A stretch of 64,000 nucleotides of DNA from [Anoxybacillus] calidus. Lineage in GTDB: Bacteria; Bacillota; Bacilli; Bacillales; Anoxybacillaceae. Position numbers and translations under genes: made by a program. Positions 8,868-18,953 of this stretch are shown here, in pieces. The notes under the pieces were generated by a model. The model saw only the letters and a list, made by a program, of their open reading frames with translations, ran no database searches and was not told where the DNA came from. The stretch is from NCBI RefSeq assembly GCF_013760845.1, contig NZ_JACDUU010000002.1, forward strand, positions 186,001 to 250,000, in the 5' to 3' direction. Numbering within the stretch: the stretch's first letter is position 1; each line of letters opens with the position of its first letter.

Positions 8868-9525
8868 GTTTATGGAGTTTTTTAATAATAGCGCTCCTGA
8901 GACCGTCTCGACTTCTGTAAAGTTATTATTAGTGTTAACGATATTGTCCATCGCCCCAAGTATTTTAATTATGATGACGAGTTTTGCGCGAATTATCATT
9001 GTGCTTTCATTTGTTCGCACTTCGCTTGGAACGCAGCAAATGCCACCGAATCAAGTACTAATTGGCTTAGCGCTTTTTTTAACATTTTTCATTATGGCGC
9101 CGACGTTTAAAGAGGTGAATGATCAAGCGCTTCAGCCGCTTTTTGATGAGAAGATTAATTTAGAACAAGCCTATGAGCGTGCTTCAATACCGATGAAAGA
9201 ATTTATGAGTAAGCATACTCGTCAAAAAGATTTATCCCTATTTTTAAAATATTCCGGGGAAGAAAGGCCAAAAAGTGTGAAAGATATTCCCTTGACCACA
9301 TTGGTACCAGCATTTGTGATAAGCGAAATTAAGACTGCTTTTCAAATGGGATTTATGATTTTTATCCCTTTTTTAGTCATTGATATGGTTGTTGCTAGTG
9401 TACTCATGTCAATGGGGATGATGATGCTTCCGCCTGTCATGATTTCTTTACCTTTTAAAATATTGTTGTTCGTTCTTGTGGACGGTTGGTATTTAGTCGT
9501 TAAGTCATTGCTTGAAAGCTTTTAA
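8860..9525 (+). CDS. fliP: Flagellar export gate protein FliP
   Basis: FliP forms the pentameric pore ring of the flagellar export gate. The 221 residues contain the family signature region (FARIIIVLSFVRTSLGTQQM) and a late membrane block with FQMGFMIFIPFLVIDMVVAS. About four membrane helices are predicted. It is immediately followed by fliQ and fliR, its gate partners. Confidence 0.97.
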   Translation: MNEFMEFFNNSAPETVSTSVKLLLVLTILSIAPSILIMMTSFARIIIVLSFVRTSLGTQQMPPNQVLIGLALFLTFFIMAPTFKEVNDQALQPLFDEKINLEQAYERASIPMKEFMSKHTRQKDLSLFLKYSGEERPKSVKDIPLTTLVPAFVISEIKTAFQMGFMIFIPFLVIDMVVASVLMSMGMMMLPPVMISLPFKILLFVLVDGWYLVVKSLLESF

Positions 9526-9540
9526 AGTGGGTGAATACTC

Positions 9541-9810
9541 ATGAGTCCAGATTTCGTCATTCATGTTGCCGAACGTGGTGTATATACCATATTAATGATT
9601 TCCGGTCCATTAATGCTGCTGGCGCTTGTTGTAGGCTTAATTATTAGTATCTTTCAAGCAACTACACAAATCCAGGAGCAAACACTCGCATTTGTGCCGA
9701 AAATTATCGCTGTGCTCATAGGGCTTGTTTTTTTTGGACCGTGGATGCTTTCGCGAATGCTTACTTACGCATACGAGATTTTCAATAATTTAACGAAGTT
9801 TGTAGGCTGA
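9541..9810 (+). CDS. fliQ: Flagellar export gate protein FliQ
   Basis: FliQ is an 89-residue two-helix hairpin membrane protein that wraps around the FliP/FliR core. The sequence has the FQATTQIQEQTLAFVPKI family motif between the two helices. The start ATG at 9541 is preceded by GTGGGTGAA. fliR begins 4 bases after its stop. Confidence 0.96.
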   Translation: MSPDFVIHVAERGVYTILMISGPLMLLALVVGLIISIFQATTQIQEQTLAFVPKIIAVLIGLVFFGPWMLSRMLTYAYEIFNNLTKFVG

Positions 9811-9814
9811 TGAT

Positions 9815-10591
9815 ATGGAGCAGTTATTTACTTATTTTCCAGCATTTTTGTTAGTTTTGGCAAGGGTTGCTTCCTTTTTTGTGACCCTTCCGCTCTTTTC
9901 TTACCGGACGATTCCGAATAACCATAAGATTGGTCTCGCATTTTTTATTAGTTGGATTATGTTTTTCTCTATTAAAAAAGAACCAATCGATATTGATGGA
10001 TTTTACATCATGCTAGTTATAAAAGAGGTATTAATTGGACTTTTAATAGGTTTTTTGGCCTTTATGATTATATCAGCGATTCAAATTGCCGGCGGATTCA
10101 TTGATTTTCAAATGGGTTTTTCGATTGCAAACGTTATTGATCCTCAAACCGGAGCACAAAGTCCATTAATGGGTCAATATTTATATACATTTGCCTTATT
10201 GTTTTTGTTAGCAGTTAACGGGCACCATCTTTTGTTAGATGGGATATTTTACAGCTATCAGCTCATTCCACTCAAACAACTTTGGCTTCCGTTTGGTAAC
10301 GAGAATGTTGCCCAATACATTGTAAAAGTTTTTAGCAAAATGTTTATTATTGCTTTTCAAATGTCGATTCCGATTGTGGGAAGTTTATTTTTAGTTGACG
10401 TAGCGTTAGGAATTGTTGCAAGAACGGTACCGCAATTCAATATTTTTGTTGTCGGTTTGCCTGTAAAAATCATTGTCAGCTTTATTTTGTTAATCATTGT
10501 TATGACGACTTTTTTTATCACTTCGCAACATTTGTTTGAGTTCATACTTGTCTCGATGCGGGGATTGATGGAGCTGTTAGAAGGCAGGTAA
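9815..10591 (+). CDS. fliR: Flagellar export gate protein FliR
   Basis: FliR completes the helical FliP5Q4R1 gate complex. It has 258 residues with about six membrane helices, and carries the IAGGFIDFQMGFSIANVIDP motif typical of FliR/SpaR. Its stop is 8 bases before flhB. No anomalies were seen. Confidence 0.96.
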   Translation: MEQLFTYFPAFLLVLARVASFFVTLPLFSYRTIPNNHKIGLAFFISWIMFFSIKKEPIDIDGFYIMLVIKEVLIGLLIGFLAFMIISAIQIAGGFIDFQMGFSIANVIDPQTGAQSPLMGQYLYTFALLFLLAVNGHHLLLDGIFYSYQLIPLKQLWLPFGNENVAQYIVKVFSKMFIIAFQMSIPIVGSLFLVDVALGIVARTVPQFNIFVVGLPVKIIVSFILLIIVMTTFFITSQHLFEFILVSMRGLMELLEGR

Positions 10592-10599
10592 ATAGAATT

Positions 10600-11682
10600 A
10601 TGAAATTACTGAAGCTCGATTTGCAATTTTTTTCCGGAGAAAAAACGGAAAAGGCAACACCGAGAAAGCGTCAAGAAGTTCGTGAGAAAGGACAGGTTGC
10701 GAAAAGCGCAGATGTCAATTCTGCTGTTGTTATGTTAATTGTCTTTTTTGTTTTACTATTTTCCGGGCAATTGTATCAAGAAAAGGTACTAAGTATTTTT
10801 CGTCAATCGTTTCAAGAATATATGTTGTTAAATCTTTCAGTTGATACAGTGCATGCCGTTTTTTTAGATATTTTAAAACAAGTTGTTTTTATTGTCGGAC
10901 CTATTTTTTTGGCAGCGATTGTAGCTGGATTAGCTGCTAACTTTATGCAAGTAGGTTTCATATTCACAACTGAACCGCTAAAAATGAAACTAAGCAAGCT
11001 GGATCCTATTCAAGGATTTAAGCGGATATTTTCTTTGCGGACAATAGTTGAGCTGCTTAAGTCAATATTAAAAATTGTCATTGTTGGTTTAGTTACATTT
11101 TCAGTTCTTTGGTTCCAAATGGATGAAATCTTACTGTTAACCTACAAGTCGCTTGGTGATTCTTTAAACTCCATTGGGGGCTTAACGGTAAAGATGGGGC
11201 TGTATGCTTCAGCAGCCTTGCTATTTTTGGCATTCCTGGACTATTTATATCAGCGTTTTGATTTTGAAAAAAGTATTCGAATGTCAAAACAAGATATTAA
11301 AGACGAATACAAAAAGACGGAGGGAGACCCGCTTATTAAGTCAAAAATTAAACAGAAGCAGCGGGAAATGGCAATGAGGCGGATGATGCAGGAAGTCCCG
11401 AAAGCCGATGTAGTCATTACAAACCCGACGCATTATGCGGTTGCGTTAAAATATGATGATCAAAAAATGGATGCACCAGTTGTGATTGCTAAAGGTGTTG
11501 ACTATGTCGCTTTAAAAATGAAAGAAATCGCTAAAGAACATGATATTGTTACGGTGGAAAACCGTCCGCTTGCCCGTGCGTTATACGCTCAAGTAGAAAT
11601 AGGGGATGCCATTCCTGAAGAATTTTTTAAAGCAGTAGCTGAAATTTTAGCGTACGTATATCGCTTGAAAAACAAAATTTAA
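10600..11682 (+). CDS. flhB: Flagellar export switch protein FlhB
   Basis: FlhB controls substrate switching from rod/hook to filament proteins. The 360-residue protein has the EKTEKATPRKR N-terminal signature, four membrane helices (about 35-215) and the autocleavage motif N275-P276-T277-H278 in VVITNPTHYAVALKYD. The cytoplasmic linker KMSKQDIKDEYKKTEGDP-type sequence is intact. It works with FliK, encoded upstream. Confidence 0.97.
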   Translation: MKLLKLDLQFFSGEKTEKATPRKRQEVREKGQVAKSADVNSAVVMLIVFFVLLFSGQLYQEKVLSIFRQSFQEYMLLNLSVDTVHAVFLDILKQVVFIVGPIFLAAIVAGLAANFMQVGFIFTTEPLKMKLSKLDPIQGFKRIFSLRTIVELLKSILKIVIVGLVTFSVLWFQMDEILLLTYKSLGDSLNSIGGLTVKMGLYASAALLFLAFLDYLYQRFDFEKSIRMSKQDIKDEYKKTEGDPLIKSKIKQKQREMAMRRMMQEVPKADVVITNPTHYAVALKYDDQKMDAPVVIAKGVDYVALKMKEIAKEHDIVTVENRPLARALYAQVEIGDAIPEEFFKAVAEILAYVYRLKNKI

Positions 11683-11723
11683 CGAAATTTTTAAAAGTAG
11701 AAAGTTTTAAGGAGAGAAATTTT

Positions 11724-13757
11724 ATGTCAGCAAGAGATTTATCTGTATTAGTTGGCGTTGTATTAATCGTTGCCATGCTTGTCATCCCGCTGCCATCATG
11801 GCTGTTAAGTGTCCTCATCATCATAAATATTTCTCTTGCGCTTTTAGTTCTCCTCACGTCCATGAATATACGAGAACCGTTGCAGTTTTCGATCTTTCCA
11901 TCTTTATTGTTGTTGTTAACGTTGTTTCGTTTGGGCTTAAACGTTTCGACAACACGCTCCATTTTAAGTAAAGGTGAAGCAGGCGGAGTTGTCGAAACAT
12001 TTGGTACGTTCGTAGTCGGCGGAGATGTCGTTGTCGGATTTGTTATATTTCTTATTTTAATTATTATTCAGTTTGTGGTAATCACTAAGGGAGCTGAGCG
12101 TGTTTCTGAAGTGGCAGCTCGTTTCACGCTTGATGCGATGCCGGGAAAACAAATGAGCATTGATGCTGATTTGAACGCAGGAATGATTTCAGAGCAGCAA
12201 GCGCGTGAACGTCGTGAGAAAGTGGCGCAGGAAGCGGATTTTTACGGTGCAATGGACGGTGCCAGTAAATTTGTCAAGGGAGATGCCATTGCCGGGATTA
12301 TTATTGTTATCATTAATATGCTGTTTGGAATGGTCATCGGTGTAGTCGAGCAAGGACTTGATGTAGCAGAAGCGGCCAAACGTTATACGCTGCTGACGGT
12401 CGGAGATGGCATTGTCAGCCAAATCCCTGCTCTCCTTATTTCTACTGCTACCGGTATTGTCGTCACACGAGCGGCATCGGAAGAAAATCTTGGAGCGGAT
12501 ATTACGCGGCAATTATTTTCTTATCCGAAAATGCTTTATGTGACAGCTGGAACGATTTTTTTATTAGGACTTTTCACGCCGATTAACGATATTTTAACGA
12601 TTCCAATTGCTGCATTATTAGCATGGGGCGGCTATAATTTCTCAAAACCACAGAAAGAAGAAATGGCATCTGTGGAACAAGAGGAAGAAGTTGAAATCGA
12701 TCAAATGAAAAGTCCGGAAAGCGTCGTAAATTTGTTGAATGTTGACCCGATTGAATTTGAGTTTGGCTATGGTTTAATTCCGCTGGCAGATGTCAACCAA
12801 GGAGGAGATCTGCTGGACCGAGTCGTCATGATTCGTCGGCAATTGGCACTGGAATTAGGTCTTGTTATACCAGTTGTACGAATTCGTGACAATATTCAGC
12901 TGCAACCAAACGAATATCGTTTAAAAATCAAAGGAAATGAGGTTGCAAGAGGGGAATTATTGCTTGATCATTATTTGGCGATGAGTCCAGGAATAGAGGA
13001 TGAATCCATTGAGGGGATTGATACAATAGAACCCGCTTTCGGATTGCCGGCAAAATGGATTTCTGAAGATATGAAAGAACAAGCTGAAATGTTCGGATAT
13101 ACAGTCGTTGACCCACCTTCTGTTGTATCGACGCATATTACCGAAGTGTTGAAGGCGCATGCACATGAATTATTAGGGCGGCAAGAAACAAAACAATTAG
13201 TCGATCATTTGAAAGAATCTTATCCAATATTAGTAGAGGAAGTAACACCAAATCCACTTTCTATTGGTGATATTCAAAAAGTGTTAGCTAAACTATTAAA
13301 AGAAAAAGTGTCGATTCGCAATTTACCGGTTATTTTTGAAACATTAGCTGATTTTGGCAGGGTGACAAGCGATACGGATTTACTGACAGAATATGTGAGA
13401 CAGGCACTGGCGAGACAAATTACTAATCAATATATTGTCGCAGGAGAAACATTAAAAGTAATTACGTTATCTGGAAAAGTAGAAAAAGCGGTTGCTGATG
13501 GGGTGCAGCAAACGGAGCATGGTACATATTTATCACTAGACCCTTCTGTTTCACAGTCCATTATTGAAGCAATTGCCTTTCAGTTAGAGCAGCAGTCATT
13601 TCATAATCAAACGCCCATATTGCTTTGTTCACCGGCTGTCCGCATGTATGTGCGCCAGCTTACAGAACGCTATTTTCCACATGTGCCGGTATTATCATAC
13701 AATGAGCTTGAAGCGAATGTTGAAGTCCAAAGCGTTGGGGTGGTGAATATTGAATGA
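11724..13757 (+). CDS. flhA: Flagellar export gate protein FlhA
   Basis: FlhA is the large gate subunit that forms the nonameric docking ring for chaperone-substrate complexes and uses the proton motive force. It has 677 residues: about eight membrane helices in the first 310, the FHIPEP-family loop (KGAERVSEVAARFTLDAMPG), and a ~350-residue cytoplasmic domain. AAGGAGAG precedes the ATG. It overlaps flhF by 4 bases (ATGA). Confidence 0.97.
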   Translation: MSARDLSVLVGVVLIVAMLVIPLPSWLLSVLIIINISLALLVLLTSMNIREPLQFSIFPSLLLLLTLFRLGLNVSTTRSILSKGEAGGVVETFGTFVVGGDVVVGFVIFLILIIIQFVVITKGAERVSEVAARFTLDAMPGKQMSIDADLNAGMISEQQARERREKVAQEADFYGAMDGASKFVKGDAIAGIIIVIINMLFGMVIGVVEQGLDVAEAAKRYTLLTVGDGIVSQIPALLISTATGIVVTRAASEENLGADITRQLFSYPKMLYVTAGTIFLLGLFTPINDILTIPIAALLAWGGYNFSKPQKEEMASVEQEEEVEIDQMKSPESVVNLLNVDPIEFEFGYGLIPLADVNQGGDLLDRVVMIRRQLALELGLVIPVVRIRDNIQLQPNEYRLKIKGNEVARGELLLDHYLAMSPGIEDESIEGIDTIEPAFGLPAKWISEDMKEQAEMFGYTVVDPPSVVSTHITEVLKAHAHELLGRQETKQLVDHLKESYPILVEEVTPNPLSIGDIQKVLAKLLKEKVSIRNLPVIFETLADFGRVTSDTDLLTEYVRQALARQITNQYIVAGETLKVITLSGKVEKAVADGVQQTEHGTYLSLDPSVSQSIIEAIAFQLEQQSFHNQTPILLCSPAVRMYVRQLTERYFPHVPVLSYNELEANVEVQSVGVVNIE

Positions 13758-14893
13758 AGGTAAAGAAATTTGTTGCACCTTCAATGCCCGAAGCAATGAA
13801 AATGATTCGCGCAGAATTAGGGAATGATGCGGTCATTTTAAATTCAAAAGTGGTTCATAAAGGTGGGTTTTTAGGACTATTTTCCAAGAAAAACATTGAA
13901 GTTATTGCAGCTGTTGACCGGCCGCCATCACCTATAACTGAAAAAAGAAAAAAGCAGCCGAATACAGCATTTTTGAGTGAGTTGCCGAACAGAGTGGAAC
14001 AAAAAGTATCAGCTGATAAAGATTTGCTTCATGAAATTAACGAACTAAAGTCGATGCTAAAGCAACTTTCAACAAATGTAACGGTTAATTTTGAGCAATA
14101 TCCCGGTCCATTGCATGAAATAAACTTGCTCTTAACAGAACAAGAAGTTTCTAATGAATTACGCCAAAAAGTGATGGCCGAGTTGTTGGAAAAATGGTAT
14201 TTGCATGGTGCTAGTGCGACAAGGGAGCATACATTCAATTGGGCGAGGGAGATATTGTTAAAACAATTAGAAGGAATACCGTTTGGAGGTATTTCCTTTC
14301 AGAAAAAATTTATTAACGTTGTCGGACCAACCGGGGTTGGCAAAACAACGACCTTAGCAAAAATGGCTGCTGAATGTGTCATTAAACATCGCAAAAAAGT
14401 CGCTTTTATTACAACAGATACGTATCGAATTGCGGCTATTGATCAATTAAAAACATACGCGAAAATTTTAGATGTTCCGTTGGAAGTGTGTTACAACATC
14501 AACGATTTTCGCTTAGCTAAAGCAAAATTTGCAACGTATGATGTTGTTTTCGTTGATACAGCGGGACGGAATTTCCGCAATGCCCAATATGTGCAAGATT
14601 TAAAGGCTATCATTGATTTTAACGATGAAGTAGAAACATTTCTTGTGCTAGCCTTAACTGCTAAATTATCGGATATGAAAGAAATTTACGAGCAATTTTC
14701 ACTCATTCACGTCGACAAATTTATTTTCACAAAAATCGATGAGACAAGCCATTATGGTGCGATGGTGAATTTAATTGCTGATTGTAAAACAGGTGTTGCC
14801 TATTTAACAAATGGACAAAATGTTCCGGATGATATTGTCGAAGCATCTTCAGAAACCGTTGTAAATATATTGCTTGGGGTCGAGCAGACATGA
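13754..14893 (+). CDS. flhF: SRP-like GTPase FlhF
   Basis: FlhF is a signal-recognition-particle-type GTPase that fixes flagellar position and number. The N-terminal basic domain (MKVKKFVAPSMPEAMKMIR) and helical N domain are followed by the G domain, with GPTGVGKTTTLAKMA (G1), DTYRIAAIDQL and DTAGRN (G3). The protein has 379 residues. It overlaps both flhA and flhG by 4 bases, so the three genes are translationally coupled. Confidence 0.96.
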   Translation: MKVKKFVAPSMPEAMKMIRAELGNDAVILNSKVVHKGGFLGLFSKKNIEVIAAVDRPPSPITEKRKKQPNTAFLSELPNRVEQKVSADKDLLHEINELKSMLKQLSTNVTVNFEQYPGPLHEINLLLTEQEVSNELRQKVMAELLEKWYLHGASATREHTFNWAREILLKQLEGIPFGGISFQKKFINVVGPTGVGKTTTLAKMAAECVIKHRKKVAFITTDTYRIAAIDQLKTYAKILDVPLEVCYNINDFRLAKAKFATYDVVFVDTAGRNFRNAQYVQDLKAIIDFNDEVETFLVLALTAKLSDMKEIYEQFSLIHVDKFIFTKIDETSHYGAMVNLIADCKTGVAYLTNGQNVPDDIVEASSETVVNILLGVEQT

Positions 14894-15756
14894 GAGATCA
14901 GGCAGAGAGCTTACGAATGTTGTTAAATCGAATGGATAAAGAAACGAAAACAAAGGCCATTGCCGTTATTAGCGGCAAGGGAGGCGTTGGGAAATCGAAC
15001 TTTTCGTTAAATTTTTCCCTCATGTTATTGAAACGCGGGTTTAATGTGCTACTATTTGATATGGATATCGGAATGGGAAATATTGATATTTTACTCGGTC
15101 AGTCTTCTCATGTATCCATTATCGATATGTTTAATAATGGCCTTTCCATCCGAGATTTAATTAAAAAAGGGCCTGAGAATTTATCATTTATTGCTGGAGG
15201 AACTGGATTGACAAAAGTTTTCACAATGGATCAACAAAAATTGGATTATTTCATTGATCAATTGCAATCTGTTTCTCAGGAGTATGACTATATGATTTTT
15301 GACATGGGAGCAGGTATTTCTGAAGATCGTTTGCAGCTTCTTATGGCTGTTCATGAGATTTTTGTGATAACAACGCCTGAGCCGACATCGATTACCGATG
15401 CTTATGCAGCAATGAAATATATTCATATGCTTGAAAAAAATATTCCATTTTACTTGGTCGTGAACCGGGCACAAACAGATAAAGAAGGACGCGAAACATT
15501 AATAAGATTAACAAATGCAATGAAGCAATTCCTCGGCAAAGAAATAATCAAATTAGGGATGTTGCCAGAAGATCGGGCTGTTTCAAAAGCGGTGGCAAGA
15601 CAGATGCCGTTTTTGTTACTTGATCCTGCGACAAAAGTGAGTCGTGCTATAGTGGAAATAACGGATCGCTATTTGTCGAAGAATACGGATGCGGAAATAA
15701 CCACCCATTCCTTTAATTTCTTTACTAAGCTCAGGCGATTCCTTTTAGAAAGGTAG
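14890..15756 (+). CDS. flhG: MinD-like ATPase FlhG (YlxH)
   Basis: FlhG is a ParA/MinD-type ATPase that, as a membrane dimer, stimulates FlhF GTP hydrolysis and limits flagellar number. The activating N-terminal motif is visible as DQAESLR (residues 3-9). The deviant Walker A is ISGKGGVGKSNFSLN, and FDMDIGMGNIDILLG follows. The protein has 288 residues. The C-terminus (FFTKLRRFLLER) is basic-hydrophobic, consistent with a membrane-targeting helix. Confidence 0.95.
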   Translation: MRDQAESLRMLLNRMDKETKTKAIAVISGKGGVGKSNFSLNFSLMLLKRGFNVLLFDMDIGMGNIDILLGQSSHVSIIDMFNNGLSIRDLIKKGPENLSFIAGGTGLTKVFTMDQQKLDYFIDQLQSVSQEYDYMIFDMGAGISEDRLQLLMAVHEIFVITTPEPTSITDAYAAMKYIHMLEKNIPFYLVVNRAQTDKEGRETLIRLTNAMKQFLGKEIIKLGMLPEDRAVSKAVARQMPFLLLDPATKVSRAIVEITDRYLSKNTDAEITTHSFNFFTKLRRFLLER

Positions 15757-15765
15757 GATCAATCG

Positions 15766-16863
15766 GTGGAAAAAATCAAAGTATTAGTTGTTGATGACTC
15801 CGCCTTTATGAGAAAACTAATAACAGATTTTTTATCGGAAGCGCCAAATATTGAAGTAGTGGGAATTGCCAGAAATGGTCAAGATGCGATTGAAAAAATT
15901 AAAGAACTAAAACCACATGTTGTCACGCTAGATATAGAGATGCCGGTGATGAACGGGTTAGAGGCGTTAAAACGAATCATGGAGGAGCATCCTGTTCCGG
16001 TTGTAATGCTCTCAAGCACGACAAAAGAAGGAGCAGAAAATACAGTTTTATCCATGCAATATGGGGCAATCGATTTTATTGCTAAACCGTCTGGGCCGAT
16101 TTCTTTAGATTTGCACAAAATAAAAGAAGAAATCATCACAAAAGTGTTGCTAGCTAGTCGGGCTAATTTACGAACTTTTGGAAAATCAGAAGTAAAAAAA
16201 ATTAATCCTGTTCCATTTCCAAATTATAGTAAAATAGAAACAGAAGAGTTTTCATCAAATGTTCATAGAGGACAGGAAAAGAAAAAAATTGTATGCATCG
16301 GAACATCAACAGGAGGGCCGCGGGCTTTGCAACAAGTGTTAATGCGATTGCCGGAGACGATTCAAGCACCGATTCTTATCGTTCAACATATGCCAAAAGG
16401 TTTTACGAAGTCATTGGCAACAAGATTGGATTCATTATGTAAAATCCATGTAAAAGAAGCGGAAGATGGCGAGTTATTAAAAAATGGAACTGCTTATATC
16501 GCGCCGGGAGGGTTTCATTTAAAAGTTACGAAAAGAAGGAATGTACCAGCTATACAAATTGATGAATCGCCGGAAAGAAACGGACATCGTCCTTCTGTAG
16601 ACGTAATGTTTGAGTCAATTAGCACGCTATATGATTACGAAAAAATTGCGGTCATTATGACAGGAATGGGTTCTGATGGTACGGAAGGTCTCAAACACTT
16701 GAGGCAATCTGGATACGTGAAGGCGGTAGCTGAATCAGAGGAAACGGCAGTCGTTTTCGGAATGCCAAAAGCGGCTATCACTGCTAATTTAGTTGATGAC
16801 GTTGTTCCTTTGAACAAAATCGCGGAAATGATTATGAAATATGTAAATGGCCAAGGAGTGTAA
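15766..16863 (+). CDS. cheB: Chemotaxis methylesterase/glutamine deamidase CheB
   Basis: CheB removes methyl groups from receptors for adaptation and is activated by CheA phosphorylation. The 365 residues hold a receiver domain (D10/D11, phospho-acceptor D56), a linker and the esterase domain with catalytic S181 (GTSTGGP), H208 (QHMPKGFT) and D304 (MGSDGTEG). The start is GTG at 15766. Its partner methyltransferase CheR is not in the window, as in B. subtilis, where cheR lies elsewhere. Confidence 0.96.
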   Translation: MEKIKVLVVDDSAFMRKLITDFLSEAPNIEVVGIARNGQDAIEKIKELKPHVVTLDIEMPVMNGLEALKRIMEEHPVPVVMLSSTTKEGAENTVLSMQYGAIDFIAKPSGPISLDLHKIKEEIITKVLLASRANLRTFGKSEVKKINPVPFPNYSKIETEEFSSNVHRGQEKKKIVCIGTSTGGPRALQQVLMRLPETIQAPILIVQHMPKGFTKSLATRLDSLCKIHVKEAEDGELLKNGTAYIAPGGFHLKVTKRRNVPAIQIDESPERNGHRPSVDVMFESISTLYDYEKIAVIMTGMGSDGTEGLKHLRQSGYVKAVAESEETAVVFGMPKAAITANLVDDVVPLNKIAEMIMKYVNGQGV

Positions 16864-16868
16864 AAGCT

Positions 16869-18878
16869 ATGGACATGAGCCAATACTTAGAAGTGTTTAT
16901 TGATGAGAGTAAGGAACATTTACAAACGATTAATGAGCAGCTGTTAGAATTAGAAAAAAGTCCTGAGGATGTCACAATTGTTAATGAAATTTTCCGTTCT
17001 GCCCATACGTTAAAAGGAATGTCGGCAACAATGGGATTTGAGGATTTGGCCAATTTGACCCATCAAATGGAAAATGTTCTTGATGCGATTCGCAATCATC
17101 AAATTCAAGTAACACCTGACATACTTGATGTTGTCTTCCGGGCTGTCGATGATTTGGAAGCAATGGTCAATTCAATTGGAGAAGGCGGAGATGGAAAGCG
17201 TGATGTAACAGAAGTAGTTCAGCAGTTGAAATTAATCGAGCAAGGGAAAACTCCTGTATCAGCTGAGCCGACAAGTAAACCGTCTTCTTCACAAATACAT
17301 ACACAAACATATGGAGAATTTGAATATAATGTGCTTCAACAATCAAAAGAACAGGGGTTTACAAGCTATGCGATTCGCATTCAACTTCGTGCTGATTGTT
17401 TGTTAAAAGCAGCTCGTGTATTTATGATATTTGAAGCTCTTGAACAAGTTGGCGAAATTATAAAATCGAATCCTCCTGCTGAGCTGCTAGAACAAGAGCA
17501 ATTTGACCAAGAATTTATCGTTACGGTTATTTCAAAAGAAAATAAAGAAGATTTATATAAACGGATCATGCAAGTTTCAGAGGTTGAGGAAGTTGTAATT
17601 ACACCGCTAGATTTAGAGCAGATAGGAATGGAATTACAACAGGCGGAAGCTGCTTTGACACAAACGGAAGAAAAGAGTGAAAAGACAGAGAAACAAGAAA
17701 AAGCTTCAACAGCTAGACAGGCTGCTGCTGGTAATAAAACGATTCGCGTTAATATTGAACGTCTTGATAGTTTAATGAATTTGTTTGAAGAACTTGTGAT
17801 TGATCGTGGACGGCTGGAGCAAATTTCAAGAGAGTTAAATCACCCTGAACTGCAAGAAACCGTTGAAAGAATGTCGCGTATTTCCGGAGACTTGCAAAAT
17901 ATTATTTTGAATATGCGAATGGTACCGGTAGAAACGGTATTTAACCGTTTCCCTCGCATGGTTCGCCAGTTGGCTCGCGATTTAGGAAAGAAAGTTAATT
18001 TAGAAATTATCGGTGCGGAGACAGAGCTTGATCGAACAGTCATTGATGAGATTGGTGATCCGCTTGTTCACCTCTTGCGCAATGCGATTGACCACGGTAT
18101 TGAAACACCAGATGTACGCCGTGCGAAAGGAAAGCCGGAGGAAGGAACGATAAAGTTAAAAGCATACCATAGCGGCAACCATGTCTTTATTGAAATTGAG
18201 GACGATGGTGCCGGAATTAATCGTGAAAAAGTATTGAAAAAGGCGATTAGCAAAGGAATCATTTCCGAACAAAATGCGACCAATTTAACTGACAAACAAG
18301 TTTATGAACTGATTTTTTCATCTGGTTTTTCAACAGCTGATAAAATTTCTGATATTTCCGGACGCGGCGTTGGCCTGGATGTTGTAAAAAGTACAATTGA
18401 ATCGCTCGGCGGCTCGATCACAATTGATTCACATGAAGGAGCTGGTTCCGTATTTTCCATTCAATTGCCGCTCACGTTATCGATTATTTCTGTTCTTCTT
18501 GTAGAAATTCAAAACGAAAAATATGCCATCCCGCTGTCATCGATTATTGAAACAGCAATAGTCAAGAAGGAATCTATTTTACATGCCCATAATCAAAAAG
18601 TAATTGATTTTCGCGGGAAAGTAGTGCCACTATTATTCTTAAAAGATATTTTTGAAGTCCCTGTGCATAAGGAAGAAGGAGACTTTTTGTCGGTTGTCAT
18701 TGTTCGTAAAGGAGACAAGATGGCTGGTCTTGTCGTTGACTCATTTATCGGTCAACAAGAAATTGTCTTAAAATCATTAGGAAATTACTTAACAAATGTA
18801 TTTGCTATTTCCGGTGCAACCATTCTTGGTGATGGCCAAGTTGCCCTTATCATTGATTGTAATGCGTTAATCAAGTAA
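16869..18878 (+). CDS. cheA: Chemotaxis histidine kinase CheA
   Basis: CheA couples receptor state to phosphorylation of CheY, CheB and CheV. Domains run P1 with phospho-accepting H46 (FRSAHTLKGMSATMGF), P2 at about 155-260, P3 dimerisation helices from ~295, the P4 ATPase with HLLRNAIDHGIE (N box), EDDGAGI (G1) and GRGVGLDVVKS (G2), and a CheW-like P5. It has 669 residues. An acidic Glu/Lys linker lies between P2 and P3. A strong hairpin follows before cheW. Confidence 0.97.
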   Translation: MDMSQYLEVFIDESKEHLQTINEQLLELEKSPEDVTIVNEIFRSAHTLKGMSATMGFEDLANLTHQMENVLDAIRNHQIQVTPDILDVVFRAVDDLEAMVNSIGEGGDGKRDVTEVVQQLKLIEQGKTPVSAEPTSKPSSSQIHTQTYGEFEYNVLQQSKEQGFTSYAIRIQLRADCLLKAARVFMIFEALEQVGEIIKSNPPAELLEQEQFDQEFIVTVISKENKEDLYKRIMQVSEVEEVVITPLDLEQIGMELQQAEAALTQTEEKSEKTEKQEKASTARQAAAGNKTIRVNIERLDSLMNLFEELVIDRGRLEQISRELNHPELQETVERMSRISGDLQNIILNMRMVPVETVFNRFPRMVRQLARDLGKKVNLEIIGAETELDRTVIDEIGDPLVHLLRNAIDHGIETPDVRRAKGKPEEGTIKLKAYHSGNHVFIEIEDDGAGINREKVLKKAISKGIISEQNATNLTDKQVYELIFSSGFSTADKISDISGRGVGLDVVKSTIESLGGSITIDSHEGAGSVFSIQLPLTLSIISVLLVEIQNEKYAIPLSSIIETAIVKKESILHAHNQKVIDFRGKVVPLLFLKDIFEVPVHKEEGDFLSVVIVRKGDKMAGLVVDSFIGQQEIVLKSLGNYLTNVFAISGATILGDGQVALIIDCNALIK

Positions 18879-18885
18879 ATGTTTG

Positions 18886-18921
18886 TTTCGCCTAGTCGGA
18901 AAAAATGACGATTAGGCGAAA
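18886..18921 (+). other. Intercistronic hairpin between cheA and cheW
   Basis: TTTCGCCTA (18886-18894) pairs perfectly with TAGGCGAAA (18913-18921), and GTC/GAC pairs further inside. No run of T follows, so it is unlikely to terminate transcription. It lies upstream of the cheW ribosome-binding site (GGGGAGG). A role in mRNA processing or stability is inferred only. Confidence 0.55.
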
Positions 18922-18953
18922 ACAACCTTGCTTCTCAGGGGAGGAAAAACAAG

